Position numbers and translations under genes: made by a program
From: Nepenthes gracilis
Taxonomy: Eukaryota; Streptophyta; Magnoliopsida; Caryophyllales; Nepenthaceae
NCBI GenBank assembly: GCA_033239525.1
Contig: BSYO01000024.1
Span: 10,935,991-10,999,990 of the forward strand
Reading direction: 5' to 3'
Length of the DNA stretch: 64,000 nucleotides
Part shown: one piece after another, positions 35,886-48,792 of the stretch
Layout: every line of letters begins with the position of its first letter
Numbering within the stretch: the stretch's first letter is position 1
The notes under the pieces: generated by a model
The model's database searches: none
Told to the model about the DNA's origin: nothing
The model's input: only the letters and a program-made list of their open reading frames with translations

Positions 35886-38188
35886 ACCTTAGTGATTTTT
35901 CACATCTCCAAATCAGTGTTTAGAAAAAAAACTCATGACTGCTTCAGCTTTGTCCTTCTTTTTTCTTTTTTTTTCTTTTTTTTTTTTTTTTTGAAGCATA
36001 GAATAACAGTATCAATGAGGTGACATTTGCTCCATTGCTTTGTACAAAATGAGTAAACTTTCTAGATGTAAAGCATTCAGAAGATAAAAATATAGAATGG
36101 CTATTTTTCAACAATTATGAATTCTAGAAAATCTGAGATAGGGTAATTAAACTGATTTAAAATTACTTCACTAGAAGGAGATTACACTAAATTAAGTGGA
36201 ATGATAAAAATAGATTCATATAGCTGGCACCATTTAGTGGGATTTAAGACTTTGTTGTTGGTGCTAGTGTTGGTGTTGGGGTTGTAGGTATTTCTGAGTT
36301 CTAAAAGGCGCAAAGTTTCAACAGTTAATCATTTGCACATTATGTTGGTTTAGCCTGACTTTTGAAACAACATGGAGGACAAGCTAGAAAATTATAACTT
36401 GCCCTTAATGCAATTATTTGGTCTCATCTAAATATTATCTTGAGCTTTTAAGACAAGCTCCAACTGACAGCTTTCTCCCACCAAATAAACTTTTGGGATA
36501 AGCTATAAATCATAGCCCCTCCTTGAAGCTAATTTCAGAGAAGGGGCATGTATAATTATTCAAACCTTACAGGGGTGAAGATCCAGTGTAGACATACTAG
36601 AGAGAAATTCTTCTGAATTAAAAATAAAGGCTAGCAGCAAGATCTATCGAATGAATCTCCATGCAGGGAATGAAAATGAGTAGAGAAATGATTTTGCCAT
36701 TCTTTCTTTTGCTTCGTGTATACCTAAACCCATAACGAACTCCCAAAATACAAATCATAAGCAGGGAGATATTCTTTGTAGTTACTGATCGGGCTAACTC
36801 AAAATTGCAAGGAAAAAAAGTAGAAAAAGAGGAGTGACAAAAGATGGTAAAAACAAAGAATGCTTTCAGTGAAAGGTAGGAAAACAGTCATATCAACACT
36901 GGGCAACGTCGAAAGGCAGATAAGCAAGATGAAAAAAGTTCAAAATAGAGGCATAAGGGCAGCGCAGCTTGCAGGTTCAAGCCTTATCATCTACTCTTTT
37001 GCTTATTATTAACCTTGTAAATCAAAAGAAAATTATTCAAAAAATGATAAACCTCTAAGACATAGGTTCACAGAAAAGAATTTGAAATAAAGACTACATA
37101 AAGTTTTTTCCATGGAATAAAATATAAATCGATATATATTGGTATTGAGGCCTTCCGAAATGGTATTATTTGATATCATAACAAAATCGTAATATATCAT
37201 CGTATTAGCGATATATCGTAAATATATTAGCCGATATTTTTCTGTCATTTTACATCGAGTATAGTAGTGAGCAATTTGTCAGAAGCAACGTTTTTCCTCC
37301 TAATCCTAATCTCATAGTGCTTCGATATATTCGATACTGATATTCACTGTCCAATATGTACAATACCTATATGGCAAAGACAAATACTGATATTTCTATC
37401 AATGGTTTTTTCTATTCTCATAAAGGTTTGCTACAGGACAGAGCCAACCTAGAAGGACCAGCACAGTGGATGGTAAAATGTATATGGGAACAACCCGGGA
37501 TCTTATCTGGTTGCATCTACAAGAACCAAAGCCTTAAGAACCAATCATCCAAGCTTAACGGAATATCCATCTATATCATATACTAAAAATCCATTCTAAA
37601 CCCATCACGAAAGTCTGAAGTACTCAGGAAATAAATCTATTTCACTTTGGAGAACCCCGAAAAGATGCATCAGACCGTTGGAAAATATTAAAACCAAATA
37701 GCAGACTTGGATGTTCACTTATTTTAAGAGTAATGTAACAGGATCATCCTTAACACATCCTTAAGCTACTCATTCTGACGTGGCATCTCATATCCATATA
37801 TTTGTTAGGCAGTATACTAAATTCCACTGATGTAAAATCAAGAATAAAGCTCTCTAACCATATCAAATTTACAGCGAGAAAGAAACAATAGCACACAATC
37901 ACATATAGAAGCACAATAACAAGTAATTTTTACGTGAAAAATTCTTCTTAACTAAAGAAAAAATTACAAGATCATACGTCGGAGAATATTTTCATATGTA
38001 TGAGGCCTAGTTACAAATAACTTGTCAAACAATTTGGCTATACAACACACTACAAGTGCGAGATTTGGTTACAAATAATTCCGTTCAAGTCAACTTATTC
38101 ACATCACACTACAGGTGTAATGTCCGGTTACCAAAAACTACAAATATCTCGCTTGTACAAACCCTCTAAGTGAAAGATTCGACTACCA
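35886..38188. other. Permease upstream region and spacer
   Basis: Probably holds the first exon, an intron and the promoter of the permease on the minus strand, but I could not pick the exon with confidence. A T-rich run lies at 35951-35992. Near 37931 is 'tttacgtgaaaaattcttct', resembling the phrase at 15446. Near-duplicates 'cacactacaagtgcgagatt' and 'cacactacaggtgtaatgtc' stand at about 38046 and 38107. Confidence 0.4.
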
Positions 38189-38193
38189 ATAAA

Positions 38194-39563
38194 TGTAACA
38201 TCCAATTTTTAAATTTATGTTATGATATCATAATTATTATGTACTGAATTAATATGACAAATAATTATATAATAAAATTTTTTAGAAAATTAAAATTTTA
38301 AGAAATAGGATCAATGCTTGATCGGTGCAAGTGCAGCGCATGTACACATTTCCAGCAAAAGCTTTGCACATGAGATGCGCCTAAAGGACCCTCACAAGGT
38401 GCTTGTGTGTGTTTTAGTCAATAGGTTTGAACCTATGGGACGCTCATAGGGTGCTTGTGCGTAGTTTGGGAAAAATATGTTGTGCTTAAGGTGGGCCTAA
38501 TGCAACACTCGTGCACGTATGTGTATAAAAATGGCGCTTGATGTATGCTTATGTAGCACTTGTATGCCGCTTTAGCATAAATAGGCTCCTTTGCTCGATT
38601 TTTGTTATTTGAGCAAAAAAAAGGGAAAGAAGAGAGAGAGAGTGGAGAAAGAGGAAGAAGAAGAGAGACAAGAAAAAGGAAAGAGATTTTGGAGTCATTT
38701 TATGTCGGATTTGCTAAATCTAAAGTCTAAGAAAAGTATATCTAAACCCATTCTTTGAAGTATTTTTGGAATCATTTGATTTTACCTTTGATACTTATAT
38801 ATATATATATATTACCCTTTATACCCATTTTTTAAATATTGTAACAAACATGTATATTTCATGGAACATTTTGAAATTTTATTGGATTTTATCAAATATT
38901 TTGAGATTTTATTTGTTTTTATTGAATAATTAGATATTTTAAAGAATTATATTCTTATATCAAAATATTGTAAAGAAAGTTACGAAACATTTGTGCATTT
39001 GACCTTGCACGCTATTCACATACAAAAACTTCATGATGATTATGTTTTGTAATATGATATGAGTTTGTACTTTTTACAAAAGTTTTGCATATTATTATAA
39101 AATTTTTTGTTTGACAAATGAAAACTAATTGACGACTTATATTTGAACATGTCCTAATATATATTAGACACAAGTGAAGAACATGCCTATCAGCCAGGGG
39201 CAGAAAAATAAATGGCGTTTGACCCCATTCATATGTTAATATAATCGGTCCACCTATGGGTCTTAAATAGTAGTGTATTAGCCTGAAATTATTAAAAATA
39301 TAAGTAATCTGTTCTTTAAAGTTAACATTTTAATTACTTGATATACGGGTCGCCGGTCCTTAATTCTTATGTTTTTTATATGAGTTGGTCTTCTCATATT
39401 TTTACATGATTTGGCTATTTATGTTTTAATATGCTTCTTATTTTATGTTTTGAAATATTTTAGTCTTTTAAAGTTTTCATAGATTTTCGATACGATTCTT
39501 CGGACTTCTATTTTATGGATGCATTACATATTTAGTATTTGGATGTTTTCATACAATATGCAT
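38194..39563 (+). mobile_element. 5' LTR of the Tekay-type element (truncated)
   Basis: Aligns with the 3' LTR from 42742: 'tattatgta(c/t)tg', repeated 'gggacgctcatagggtgctt' phrases, a GA-rich leader (38620-38690 and 43150-43220), 'accctttatacccatttt' (38814 and 43354), and 'tagtatttggatgttttc' (39534 and 44077). It stops at 'atgcatgtt', and protease coding follows directly, so the remainder of the LTR and gag were deleted in one event. Confidence 0.8.
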
Positions 39564-39864
39564 GTTAATTAATCCGGGGTCTACGAATTCCTTTGAAGTA
39601 CCTCGATTTGTTTGTAAATTGTATTCCGCTCCTAGAATTTTAGATAATGCATTGGTGATATCCAATCCAGTGGGCAAGTCTTTAGTGGCGGATATTATGT
39701 ATCCCCAATGTGCTATTTGGGTTAGTGTATTTCAGTTGTCTATGGACTTAATTCTATTGGAGATGCAAGAGTTTAATGTTATCTTGGGTATGAATTTGTT
39801 AGCATGCTATCATACAAGTTTTGATTGTTTCAATAAGAAAGCTTTATTGCATTCCGGGTTATGA
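39562..39864 (+). pseudogene. Gypsy aspartic protease remnant
   Basis: The 100-codon frame has 'NPGSTNSFE', where the catalytic motif of gypsy proteases is D-[ST]-G-[AS]-[ST]-H-[SN]-F, so the catalytic Asp and the following residue are changed. It also has 'EFNVILGMNLLACYH', matching the conserved 'fDviLGMDwL' end of the domain. Processing of the polyprotein would fail. The stop at its end is followed by further damaged pol sequence. Confidence 0.85.
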
Positions 39865-40039
39865 ACCTTTTGAGTTTTAAGAAAATGTCACGAAGGAGTC
39901 GACATGTTTGATTTCTACGTTGCATGCGTGACATTTAATACGAGATGGGTAACAAGCTTATCTTGCTTATGTTATTTCTATTGGGAGCCATAATGTGCCT
40001 ATTAAGGATATTCTAACGATACATGAACTCAAAAATATT

Positions 40040-42710
40040 TTCCGGAAGAATTGCCTAGTTTGCCTCCAAATAGGAAGGTTAAATTTGCCATTGACTTGGT
40101 ACCAAGATCCACACCTACTTCGAAAGCTCTATATAGAATGGCCACATCTAAATAGAGAAAATTAAAACAGCAGTTATAGGAATTATTGGAGAAAGGATTC
40201 ATTCGACTAAGTGTATCACCATGGGGAGTTCTAGTGCTACTTGTGAAAACGGATAAATCAATGAAATTGTGTGTTAATTATTGGGAGTTAAACAAAATCA
40301 CAATTAAAAAATATTATCTTGCCAAGAATTGACGATTTGTTTAACCAATTACAATAAGCTCAAATTTTCTCTAAGATTGATTTACGCTTAAGGTATCATC
40401 AATTGAGAATTAAGCAAAAAGACGTGCCAAAGGCGGCGTTCCAAACAAGGTATGGCCACTACGAATTTTCAATGATGTCTTTTGGTATGACAAATGCACC
40501 TGCATTATTTATGGACTTGATGATCGGGTGATTGTATTTGGATCAATTTTCGGTGATTTTTTTTGATGATATTCTGATTTACTTGAGTTATGAGAATCAT
40601 GGAGTCCACATAAGAATCACCTTATAGATTTTTTGAGCGATAGGCAACTATTCATAAGATTGAAGAAATACGAATTTTGGCTCAATTCGAAGAGGAGTGG
40701 TGGTGGATCCAAAATAATTCTAAGTGATTGCTAATTGGAAATGGCCAACAATTATTAATTAGGTTTGTAGTTTCCTTAGTTGGCCAGATATTACCAACGC
40801 TTTGTTAAAACTTTTTCGAAGATTTTGGTACCTTTGACTCAGTTAACCCAGAAGAAAATAGTGCTTCATTTGGATGATGGTTGTGAGAGAAGCTTCCAAA
40901 AACTAAAGAGTCTATTAACTTCTACACTGATTTTAGCAATTCCTAGTGGAACAAGAGGTTTTGCAATCTAGTGCAATGCTTCAAGAAAGGATTTGGTTGC
41001 GTTTTTAATGCAACATGATAGGGTTATCGCCTATGGATCAAGGCATCTCAAGATTTATGAGGAAAACTATCCCACCAGTGATTTGGAATTGGTTACAACT
41101 ATCTTGGCTTTGAAAATATGGGTAGATTATTCGTAAGAAGAGAAATTTGTGATATATTTTGACCACAAGAGTTTGAAATATTTATTTTTGCAAAACAAAT
41201 TGAATATGAGATAATGACATTAGATAGATTTATTGAAGATTGTAATTGTGAAATTTAATATCAGCCAAGGAAGGTGAACGTAGTCACCGATGCTTTCAGT
41301 CAGAAGCCGTCAGGTACGAAGCTCATATGATGATTAAGGAATGTGAGATGCTTGACGGAATAAAAAACTGCAATATTCGATTGCATTTTCAGGGCTCAAA
41401 GATGATATTGTCATATTTTCAAATGCAACGATGATTATAGGAAAAAATAAGGAGTCCAAGATGGAAGATCCATATCCGATGGAAATTGTTGGGGATTTGA
41501 ATAGTAAATCATGAGCGAACTTTAACATTCAATCAAATGAAATTCTTTGATTTCAAAATTGTATTTGTGTGCCCAATATCAAAGATTTAAAGAAAACATT
41601 TTGAATGGGGCTCATAGAGCTAAATATAACATTCATTCCAAAGTTAACAAAATGTATTAGCATATGAAGAAATTCTTTTGGTGAAGCAATATGAAGCAAA
41701 AATAGCAATTTTCATGGGAAAATATATTGTGTGCAAACAGATTGATTGACAAATTCGGCACATTTTCTTCCTATGAGGACCAAATTTTCAAAAGACAGTT
41801 TGGCATGACTTTACATTAATGAGATTATGAGATTATATGGAATCCTAGCTTCAATTGTTGTAGATCAAGGCCTAAGATTCGTATTAAAGTTTTGGGAAAG
41901 TTTGTATAGACAATTGGGTACAAATATGAAATTTAGTATGTCTCTTTACTCATAGACAGATGGACAATCGAGATAATAATAAAATAAAAAAATTTTGAAA
42001 TATATGCTTAAATCCTCTATTTTTGAGATGAAAGAAAATTGGGATACTTATTTGCTGTTAACATAATTTGTATGTAACAACAACTATTAGTCCAACATCA
42101 GGGTAACTCCATTTGAGGCATTATATGGAATGAGATGTCGGTCTTCTATCAATTGGGAAGGGATTGACAATCTTAAACTTTTAAGCCCCGATATAATCAA
42201 AGGGATGTTGGATAAGATTAAAATAATTTGGGACCATCTGATAGTTATCTAAAGCTGACAAAAGAGCTATGCAATTGCAGGAGATATAATTTGAGTTTCA
42301 AAGTAGGTGATCACGTATTTTTAAAAGTATTTTCGAGAAAAGGTATTTGAGATTTAGGATAAAAGGAGAGATAAAACCAAAGTTTATTAGGCAATTTGAA
42401 ATTTTGCAACGAGTCAGAAATGTGGTTTATAAATTAGCCTTACCTCCCAATTTAATCGATTGTCACAATGTATGTCATTTTTTGATACTTTAGGAGTATG
42501 TTTTTATTCCTTAGATTGATCAAAATTTAAGGTATGTTGAAGTTCCAATTCAAATTTTGGCAAGGCAAGATTAAGTTTTGTGTACCAAGATAATTCTGTT
42601 AGTCAAAATACTTAGAAAAAATCATTCATTTGAGAAAGTAACTTGGGCACACAAGGACGAGATTCAAGAAAAGTATCCATATTTGTTCACCCAATGAGGT
42701 ACGTAAATTT
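40040..42710 (+). pseudogene. Gypsy pol remnant: RT, RNase H, integrase
   Basis: Three-frame reading gives, in order: RT pieces 'VNYWELNKITIK' (40270), '[11 protein letters not shown]' (40437), 'FFDDILIY' (active-site FxDD, 40555); the RT-RNase H link 'ARYYQRFVKTFSKILVPLTQ' (40783); RNase H pieces to 41160; 'VTDAFSQKPSG' (41285); integrase pieces 'LTNSAHFLPMRTKFS' (41747) and 'TDGQSR' (41958); and the C-terminal 'LPPNLIDCHNVCHF' (42440) and 'VTWAHKDEIQEKYPYLFTQ' (42635), typical of Tekay-type polyprotein ends. Dozens of stops and frameshifts. No function can remain. Confidence 0.85.
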
Positions 42711-42741
42711 CAAAGGTAAAATTTTATAAGGAGGAGAAAGT

Positions 42742-44385
42742 TGTAACACTTGATTTCTCAATTTATATAATGGCATCATAGTTATTATGTATTGGGTCAA
42801 CGTGGGAAATAATTATATAATGGGATTTTGAGAAAAATTATATTTTTAGGAAACAAAATCAACGCCTAATTGGCACAAGTGTAGCTCATGTGCGCATTTT
42901 CGGCAAAAACTCAATACATGAAGTGTACATGAGGTGCGCCTATGGGACGCTCGTATGTGTTTTTTAGATAGTAGCTTCGTGTATGAGAAACGCCCATAGG
43001 GTGCTCATGCATTGTTTGGGCAGAATATATCGTGCTTGATGCAATACTTGTGCACACATGTGCATAAAAATAGCGCCTGGTGTATAACTATTTGGCGTTC
43101 ATGCACCAATTTAAATATAAATAGATTGATTTGCCTAATTTTCGTCATTTGAGCAGAAAGAGGGAGAGAATATGAAGAAAGGAAAGGGGGAAGAAGAGGA
43201 AGAAGAATAGAGAAAATGAGAAGGAAAGAGAATTTGGAGCCATTTTACATCAGATTTGCTAAGTTTAAGGCAAGTACATTTAAACCTATTCTTTAGTCGA
43301 TTTTCAGAATCCTTCAATTTTACTTCTAATACTTGTTTAAATGTATATACATGTTACCCTTTATACCCATTTTTCGAATATTATTACATGCATTTATATT
43401 TCACTAAACATTTCAAGATTTTATTCGGTTTTACCGAATATTTTGAGATTTCGCTTGTTTACATCAATATTTGGATATTTTGAATGACTATATTCTTATA
43501 TTGAAATATTGACTGGAAAATCATGAACTATTTTTGCATTTGACCTTACACACTATTGCATACAAGCATTTGATGGGGACTCCATTTAGTGATACGATCT
43601 AAGTTTGTATTTTTCCCAAAGGATAGAAAAGTTTTGTATATTTATGATAGAGTTATCCATTTGACAATTGAGAACCATTATAAGTGAATTGAAAGTTTAT
43701 ATTCGAACATATCCTAATATATACGTGCACTTGAAGAACGCACCTATTAACCACATGTAGAAAAAATAAACCGTCATTTGACCCCATTTATAGGGTAATG
43801 TTGACAGCGAGCTCGCGGATTTTGAATAATAGTATATCAGTCTAAAATTATTGGGAATATGAGTAACTCATTCTTTAAAGTTGGCATTTTAATTAGTCAG
43901 TGTATGAGTCATATTTTTACATGATTTGGCTTTCTCATGTTTTTACATGATTTGGATCCTTATGTTTTATTATGCTTTGTATTTTATGTTTTGAAAAATG
44001 TTTTGCCTTCTGAAATTTTTGCAGATTTTTATACGATTTTTCAAACTTTCTGTTTTATGAATGCATTACATGTTTAGTATTTGGATGTTTTCGTATCTTA
44101 TGCATGTTTCAAATATTAGATTTTTTGTATGGAATCATGATTTGACATGCATTAAATGACCATTTGAATTTTTGTATGAAATTTTGTGGTTTTCTGTCTT
44201 TTCATTTGGTTTATTAATATATACTTATATATATATATATTATGTTGAGCATTAGGCTCATATTTTATAAATATTTTCTAACCCTTTCAGATTGGTGAGC
44301 AATGGATACCTGCAAAAATATAGACTAAGGATTGATGAAGATTTTTGTTTAGTTGGAATTGTAATTTTAAGGATTGTTAGATTTT
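42742..44385 (+). mobile_element. 3' LTR of the Tekay-type element, part 1
   Basis: Starts TGTAACACTT just after the purine tract 'aaggaggagaaag' (42728-42740), the plus-strand primer. It runs to the ATTTT target site of the nested element. Shared blocks with the 5' LTR are listed there. Confidence 0.8.
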
Positions 44386-44775
44386 TGTTACATAATAATC
44401 TAGATTAACTAGAATATAACTAGAGAATTATGAATTCAAGAGGAAATAGAGAAGAAGAATAGAAGAATTAGAGGGAAGAACTGGAAAGGGAATCAGTTAG
44501 AGAGAGAAGAGAAGAAATTAGAGGAAGAGCAAGGGAAGGGGACACAGGTAGAGAGAGACAAACGAAAAGAAAAAGGAAAAATTAGGGGAATTACCTCATA
44601 AGTATGATGAGGAACTCAAAACACTTTATTCATCATACAATGCTTCACATGTTACATCACTAGGTCTATTTTTAGGCTTAGACCAAGACACCCTCTACAC
44701 TCACCCTCTACGCTCTCTTACTTGCTCTATCCTTTCCTTCATCCTTATATTCTACTACTAAGCTATTACACAACA
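44386..44775 (-). repeat. 3' LTR of the nested element
   Basis: Downstream LTR relative to the element's minus orientation. Its inner side carries the purine tract. Confidence 0.88.
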
Positions 44776-46490
44776 ATACTCCCTCCTCTAGAACATCCTT
44801 TTCCCCATGGATGACAAGAACGATCTATTTTATTACAATGTATTGAAATCATACTAGTAACTAGAAATATACTAAAATAATAGCCCTATGCTAACTTCCT
44901 GCTCAAATAAGATTGTGAGCTTGTAAGTGAATCTGTCCAACATTTGATTGTCCTGAAGTTGTCCACCACTTGTATGAGCTTTCTTGAGGAAAACACGACA
45001 ATTTTGTTTGTCATGTTGAAGGAAGAGGCAATTGAGGTTGGATTGCTACATTTGATCACCAAAGCCTTCTGTAATGGTGCTGCAATTGTGTGTTGGTCAG
45101 TTGAAAAGTTGAGTTGAGTTGCAAAGATAGTTGAGAACGTTATGTGGAGGGTGTGTTGGTGGGTTCATCATCTCTTGTTGAGTGAATGTGGCTAATGATG
45201 TTGGATGTAAGGGCAATTTGTCATGAAGGATACGATAATTGTGTACAGTTGTTTGCTGAAGATCGTCACCAGTAGAATTAGTAATCTGATTTCTAAGTTC
45301 AGATTGAGTGTTGTCAGACCTGATACCTAATTGTAATTGTGCACTGATTTCTGCCGTGAACAAATCCAGCTGAGGATCCATGATGTTGGTGTTGTCATCT
45401 AAGGACTTGTGATGGTGAAGGTGTGGAACTGTTGTGGAATTCAAAAGTTGATTGATCAACAGTGGATGCTGTACAACAAACGTAGCAATAGTAGAACAAA
45501 ATATTGCAAGACAGAATGCTTGAGGATAGATGAAGAACAGAAATGTCTAAAGTGGATGTCGAGGCAGTAGTAAGATGGAGTGTTGGACAGAAGTTGTATG
45601 GAATCGGTTAATTGTTGAAGCAACCAACTGATACTGATGTAGAAGGATAAAATTGTTGCTGATGTTGCTGAATTCAGAAGTTGTGATGTAAAGTGACAGA
45701 GAGGTAATATAACTGTTGAAGATTCAAAATTCAGGGGTAAATAATATGTGTGGTGCAATGAAAGTAAATCGATCAGGTTTACTGCTGGTTTGTGCTGATA
45801 ACCAAAGGTGAAGCAACAATTCTGTCACGGGTAGGACTGTCATATGCTTTGAAGAATTATGGTACAATAGATTGAGAGCCTTGTCATCCAACTTGCGTAT
45901 ATAAAAACAGAGTGCCCAGATCAAATAGTTGGAAATGCATAGGTGGAAGATATGCCAACCTATTGCAGTTGGTAACCCTCTTTGTTGGACAGTTGGGTTG
46001 CATTCTGTTGTAACTTAACAGAATTACTAGCAATAGGCTACACTGATAACTGATGCAGAATACAAGATGAGCAAGAAAAACAAGATACAGAAATTAAGCC
46101 CCACTTCTTTCCTGTTGTGGATGCCTGATATGAAGAATCTGTTGCTGTTGATTGCAGCAGTCCAAGATAAAGAATATGCACAGTTTGATCTTGAAGGTCT
46201 GAAATATAAACTATGTACTTGAAATGAGATTTATAACCCCATTTGCAGCAAGGAGAAGAATTAAATCAAGAAAGCAAAAGCTACCTTGTTTTCCCAATTA
46301 CCAGATGAAGAACTCGAATGAAGTCTGTGCTAGAATGTCAAAATGGAAATCGTCAATAACACCAAGAACTTATTGTTCCGAACCAATCATCAAGAACACA
46401 AGAACTTCCCACAAAAATCCACAAAAAAATTTTGTGGATTTTTTTATAAACAAGAAAAAAATTCAGGATTTGGGAAATACTGGAATGAGT

Positions 46491-46502
46491 ATATGATACC
46501 AG
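46491..46502 (-). other. Primer-binding site of the nested element
   Basis: On the minus strand, TGGTATCATATA begins one base inside the LTR. The first eight bases match the initiator-Met tRNA primer-binding sequence used by most plant LTR elements. Confidence 0.75.
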
Positions 46503-46503
46503 T

Positions 46504-46898
46504 TGTTACATAATAGTCTATATTAATTAGAATATAAATAGGGAATTGTGAATTCGAGAGGAAATAGAGAAGAAGAATAGAAGAATTAGATGAAAGGAAG
46601 GGGGAAGGGAACCGGTTAAAGAGAGAAGAGAAGAAATTAAAGGAAGAGAAAGGGAAGGCAGGCATAGGTAGAGAGAGAAACAAAAGGAAAGAGAAAGTGG
46701 GGAACTAGGAGAATTACCTTACAAGGATGATGAGGAACTCAAAACACTTCATTCATTACACAATGCTTCACATGTTATATCACTAGGTCTATTTATAGGC
46801 TAAGACCAAGACACCCTCTTCACTCACCCTCTACATTCTCTAACTTGTTATACCTTTTCCTTCATGTTTATATTCTACTACTAGGCCATTACACAACA
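46504..46898 (-). repeat. 5' LTR of the nested element
   Basis: Upstream LTR in minus orientation. It holds the TATA box (TATAAATA, plus-strand positions about 46790-46797) about 100 bases from its outer end, and is followed by the primer-binding site. Confidence 0.88.
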
Positions 46899-46903
46899 AT
46901 TTT

Positions 46904-47237
46904 ATATACTATATTGGATATTTGTAATTTTGAGTCCACAATTGGGATTTTAGGCCGGAGAGCCAATTAAATGTGATGTGCGGTTTTTTGTTGTCATATA
47001 TTTGGGTATTATAGCTAGATATTTTTCCCTACAGAGATTAAAGATTGAGGAGGTACTTATATGATTTTGAGTTGTTTAGCAAGCCTTATGACCGCTACAT
47101 GTTATGTGTTGATTGTGCTGCTTATAGTTTTGGTATGTAGTATTTGACCTGGTTTTAGATTATTGAATCGAAATTAGTTATGAATCATTCTTATATTGAT
47201 GTTATTATTTTTATCTGCTTGTACTGATATCGTAACA
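46904..47237 (+). mobile_element. 3' LTR of the Tekay-type element, part 2
   Basis: Continuation of the 3' LTR after the nested insertion, ending GATATCGTAACA. The corresponding part of the 5' LTR is deleted, so the end rests on the CA terminus and the near-match target duplication (ATAAA/ATAAC). Confidence 0.55.
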
Positions 47238-47242
47238 ATAAC

Positions 47243-48226
47243 TCCAAACATCTTGGTTGTACTACACCTCACATGAACGACCAGCAAGATAAACGAATAC
47301 AAGAGCAAGAAGAACAAAGACAACAAGAAATTCATTCTACAGCAGAAGTTACAACAATATACCTAAAGTAGATAAAGAGTGAACCAAGAATTGAACCCCA
47401 AAAGGTAGGTAAATCTTCCATCTCCTTCTTCCTCTTTCTTTTCTCTCTTTGTCGACGCTCATAGGATTTGAAATGATTTCCTTGATTAACTTAAAAGCAA
47501 AACATCATGTTTATCACTGTGTGAGCTGCTCAAGTGGCTATCATGCAGCTCACCTGCAAGCAGCAACTAAAATCCTTCATGTAACTATCACTCAGGCCCC
47601 TGTCTTGCGGTTACCTCATGAAACTATCTTGGAAGGGCTTTGCTTGAGTGAAACATCACGCGAATGTCAAGTGAAAAGCTTTGTTAGCACCATAACTGTA
47701 AGGCAGCATGTGCAATGAGTGTGCAACTTACAAATGAGTGACTTAAAACCCGATAGTATTCTTGTAAGGTCCAGTTCAGTGCTAGTGTGGATGCATAAGT
47801 AAGGTGTCACATTGCCCAAGGGTTCGTAAAGGGTGTTTAAACAGTGTCTCCAAATATTTCTCTGTACTTTAAACCAATCGGAAGCTGAGAACAATACCCA
47901 CTAAGGGGGTCTCTTTACTGTAACGCCTCAAGAATCTAGACTTCCTGTTAAACGACAAGAAATGGACAGAGCATAAACTGACAACAATCTTTCTGTACGC
48001 TGCTGAACTGCACTCCTAATGTCCATGGCATATATACAAAGTTGCAAAACACATCTAAATACGACTATACATTTGTGCATATGTATGTGATTAGTAAGGC
48101 AGAGAGAAGCAAAGTCATTTGCCTTGACAATCGGATACCCGTCACAAGGCTACTCTAGATTCGTCCGTGTTGCAACCATGAATGAAAATATAAGTATTAG
48201 TCAAGGCCTTATTGTGTGATAGGTAT

Positions 48227-48261
<35 letters not shown>

Positions 48262-48782
48262 GAATAGAACAAAGTGAATTTGAGAACATTGGCTGATATA
48301 TTGCGATTTGGCTACCGTATCTAACATATTAGCATTGGGGTAACCCGATACCAATATTTCATTTCATGGTCGAAACTACATATATGATCATCTATGAATC
48401 AGTGGTCATCACTAAGAAACAATAGTCATCACTAGTGTGGAATTTCATTGCCACTGAATTTGCTAACCTAAGATATGCAGTTGAAATCCACAGATGATGC
48501 TTTCATATGTTTGATTGGATTAGGTTTATCTACTTTAGCCCCATTCTGTCTTTCATAGGATTTCATATGTTTGTAATTATGGTTGTCCGGCAGGGACCCA
48601 AATGCTTCTTGATAGATACAATGCCACTTATTTAAATCATTACTAGCTTTTATGCATATAGATATTACTGTAAATCCCAGAAGGATGGCATTTGAACATT
48701 TAATACAAATCTAGCATGCAAATCAGGTCCATTATGGTTGTGCTTGAAACTCTTCAAATACACATAATTATGTGACATAGAA
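47243..48782. other. Spacer without a recognised gene
   Basis: Base composition is more balanced between 47250 and 48060 than in the AT-rich spacers, but neither strand gives a recognisable protein; the frame at 47449-47718 is not protein-like. 'ctgtaacgcctcaagaatc' near 47920 resembles an LTR start. A 29-base poly(T) stands at 48231-48259. Confidence 0.4.
48231..48259. repeat. Poly(T), 29 bases
   Basis: An uninterrupted T run, possibly the poly(A) tail of a minus-strand retroposon, but no recognisable retroposon body lies to its right. Confidence 0.85.
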
Positions 48783-48792
48783 CCATATATGC

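Larger units (their letters stand above)
44386..46898 (-). mobile_element. Non-autonomous LTR retrotransposon, nested
   Basis: Two LTRs of 390 and 395 bases (44386-44775, 46504-46898) with roughly 88% identity by eye. On the minus strand they start TGTTGTGTAAT and end TTATGTAACA. A perfect ATTTT duplication flanks the element (44381-44385, 46899-46903). Orientation is minus. A primer-binding site 'TGGTATCATA' lies directly inside the right LTR (46491-46502), a purine tract 'agaggagggagt' lies inside the left LTR (44778-44789), and TATAAATAG lies in the right LTR. The 1.73-kb interior has short frames (e.g. 45097-45459 minus, 120 codons) but no gag, RT or integrase motif. It must have been copied by another element's enzymes, probably a copia type. 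Confidence 0.88.
38194..47237 (+). mobile_element. Degraded Tekay/Del-type gypsy element with nested insertion
   Basis: LTRs begin TGTAACATCC (38194) and TGTAACACTT (42742). The right end is placed at CGTAACA (47237). The flanks are ATAAA (38189-38193) and ATAAC (47238-47242), a near-match target duplication. Between the LTRs lie remnants of protease, RT, RNase H, integrase and the end of the polyprotein in the plus direction. Gag, the primer-binding site and the end of the 5' LTR are deleted. The 3' LTR is split by a second retroelement (44386-46898). Without that insertion the 3' LTR is about 1.98 kb, and the whole element about 6.5 kb. Many stops and frameshifts show it is old. Confidence 0.8.

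Noticed and set aside
45097..45924. Three minus-strand frames (120, 100 and 66 codons) as host genes
   Set aside because: They lie within the interior of an LTR element with clear ends and target duplication, and show no known domain; kept only as element content.
47449..47718. 89-codon frame as a possible gene
   Set aside because: No recognisable motif, no promoter or splice context; composition alone is not enough.
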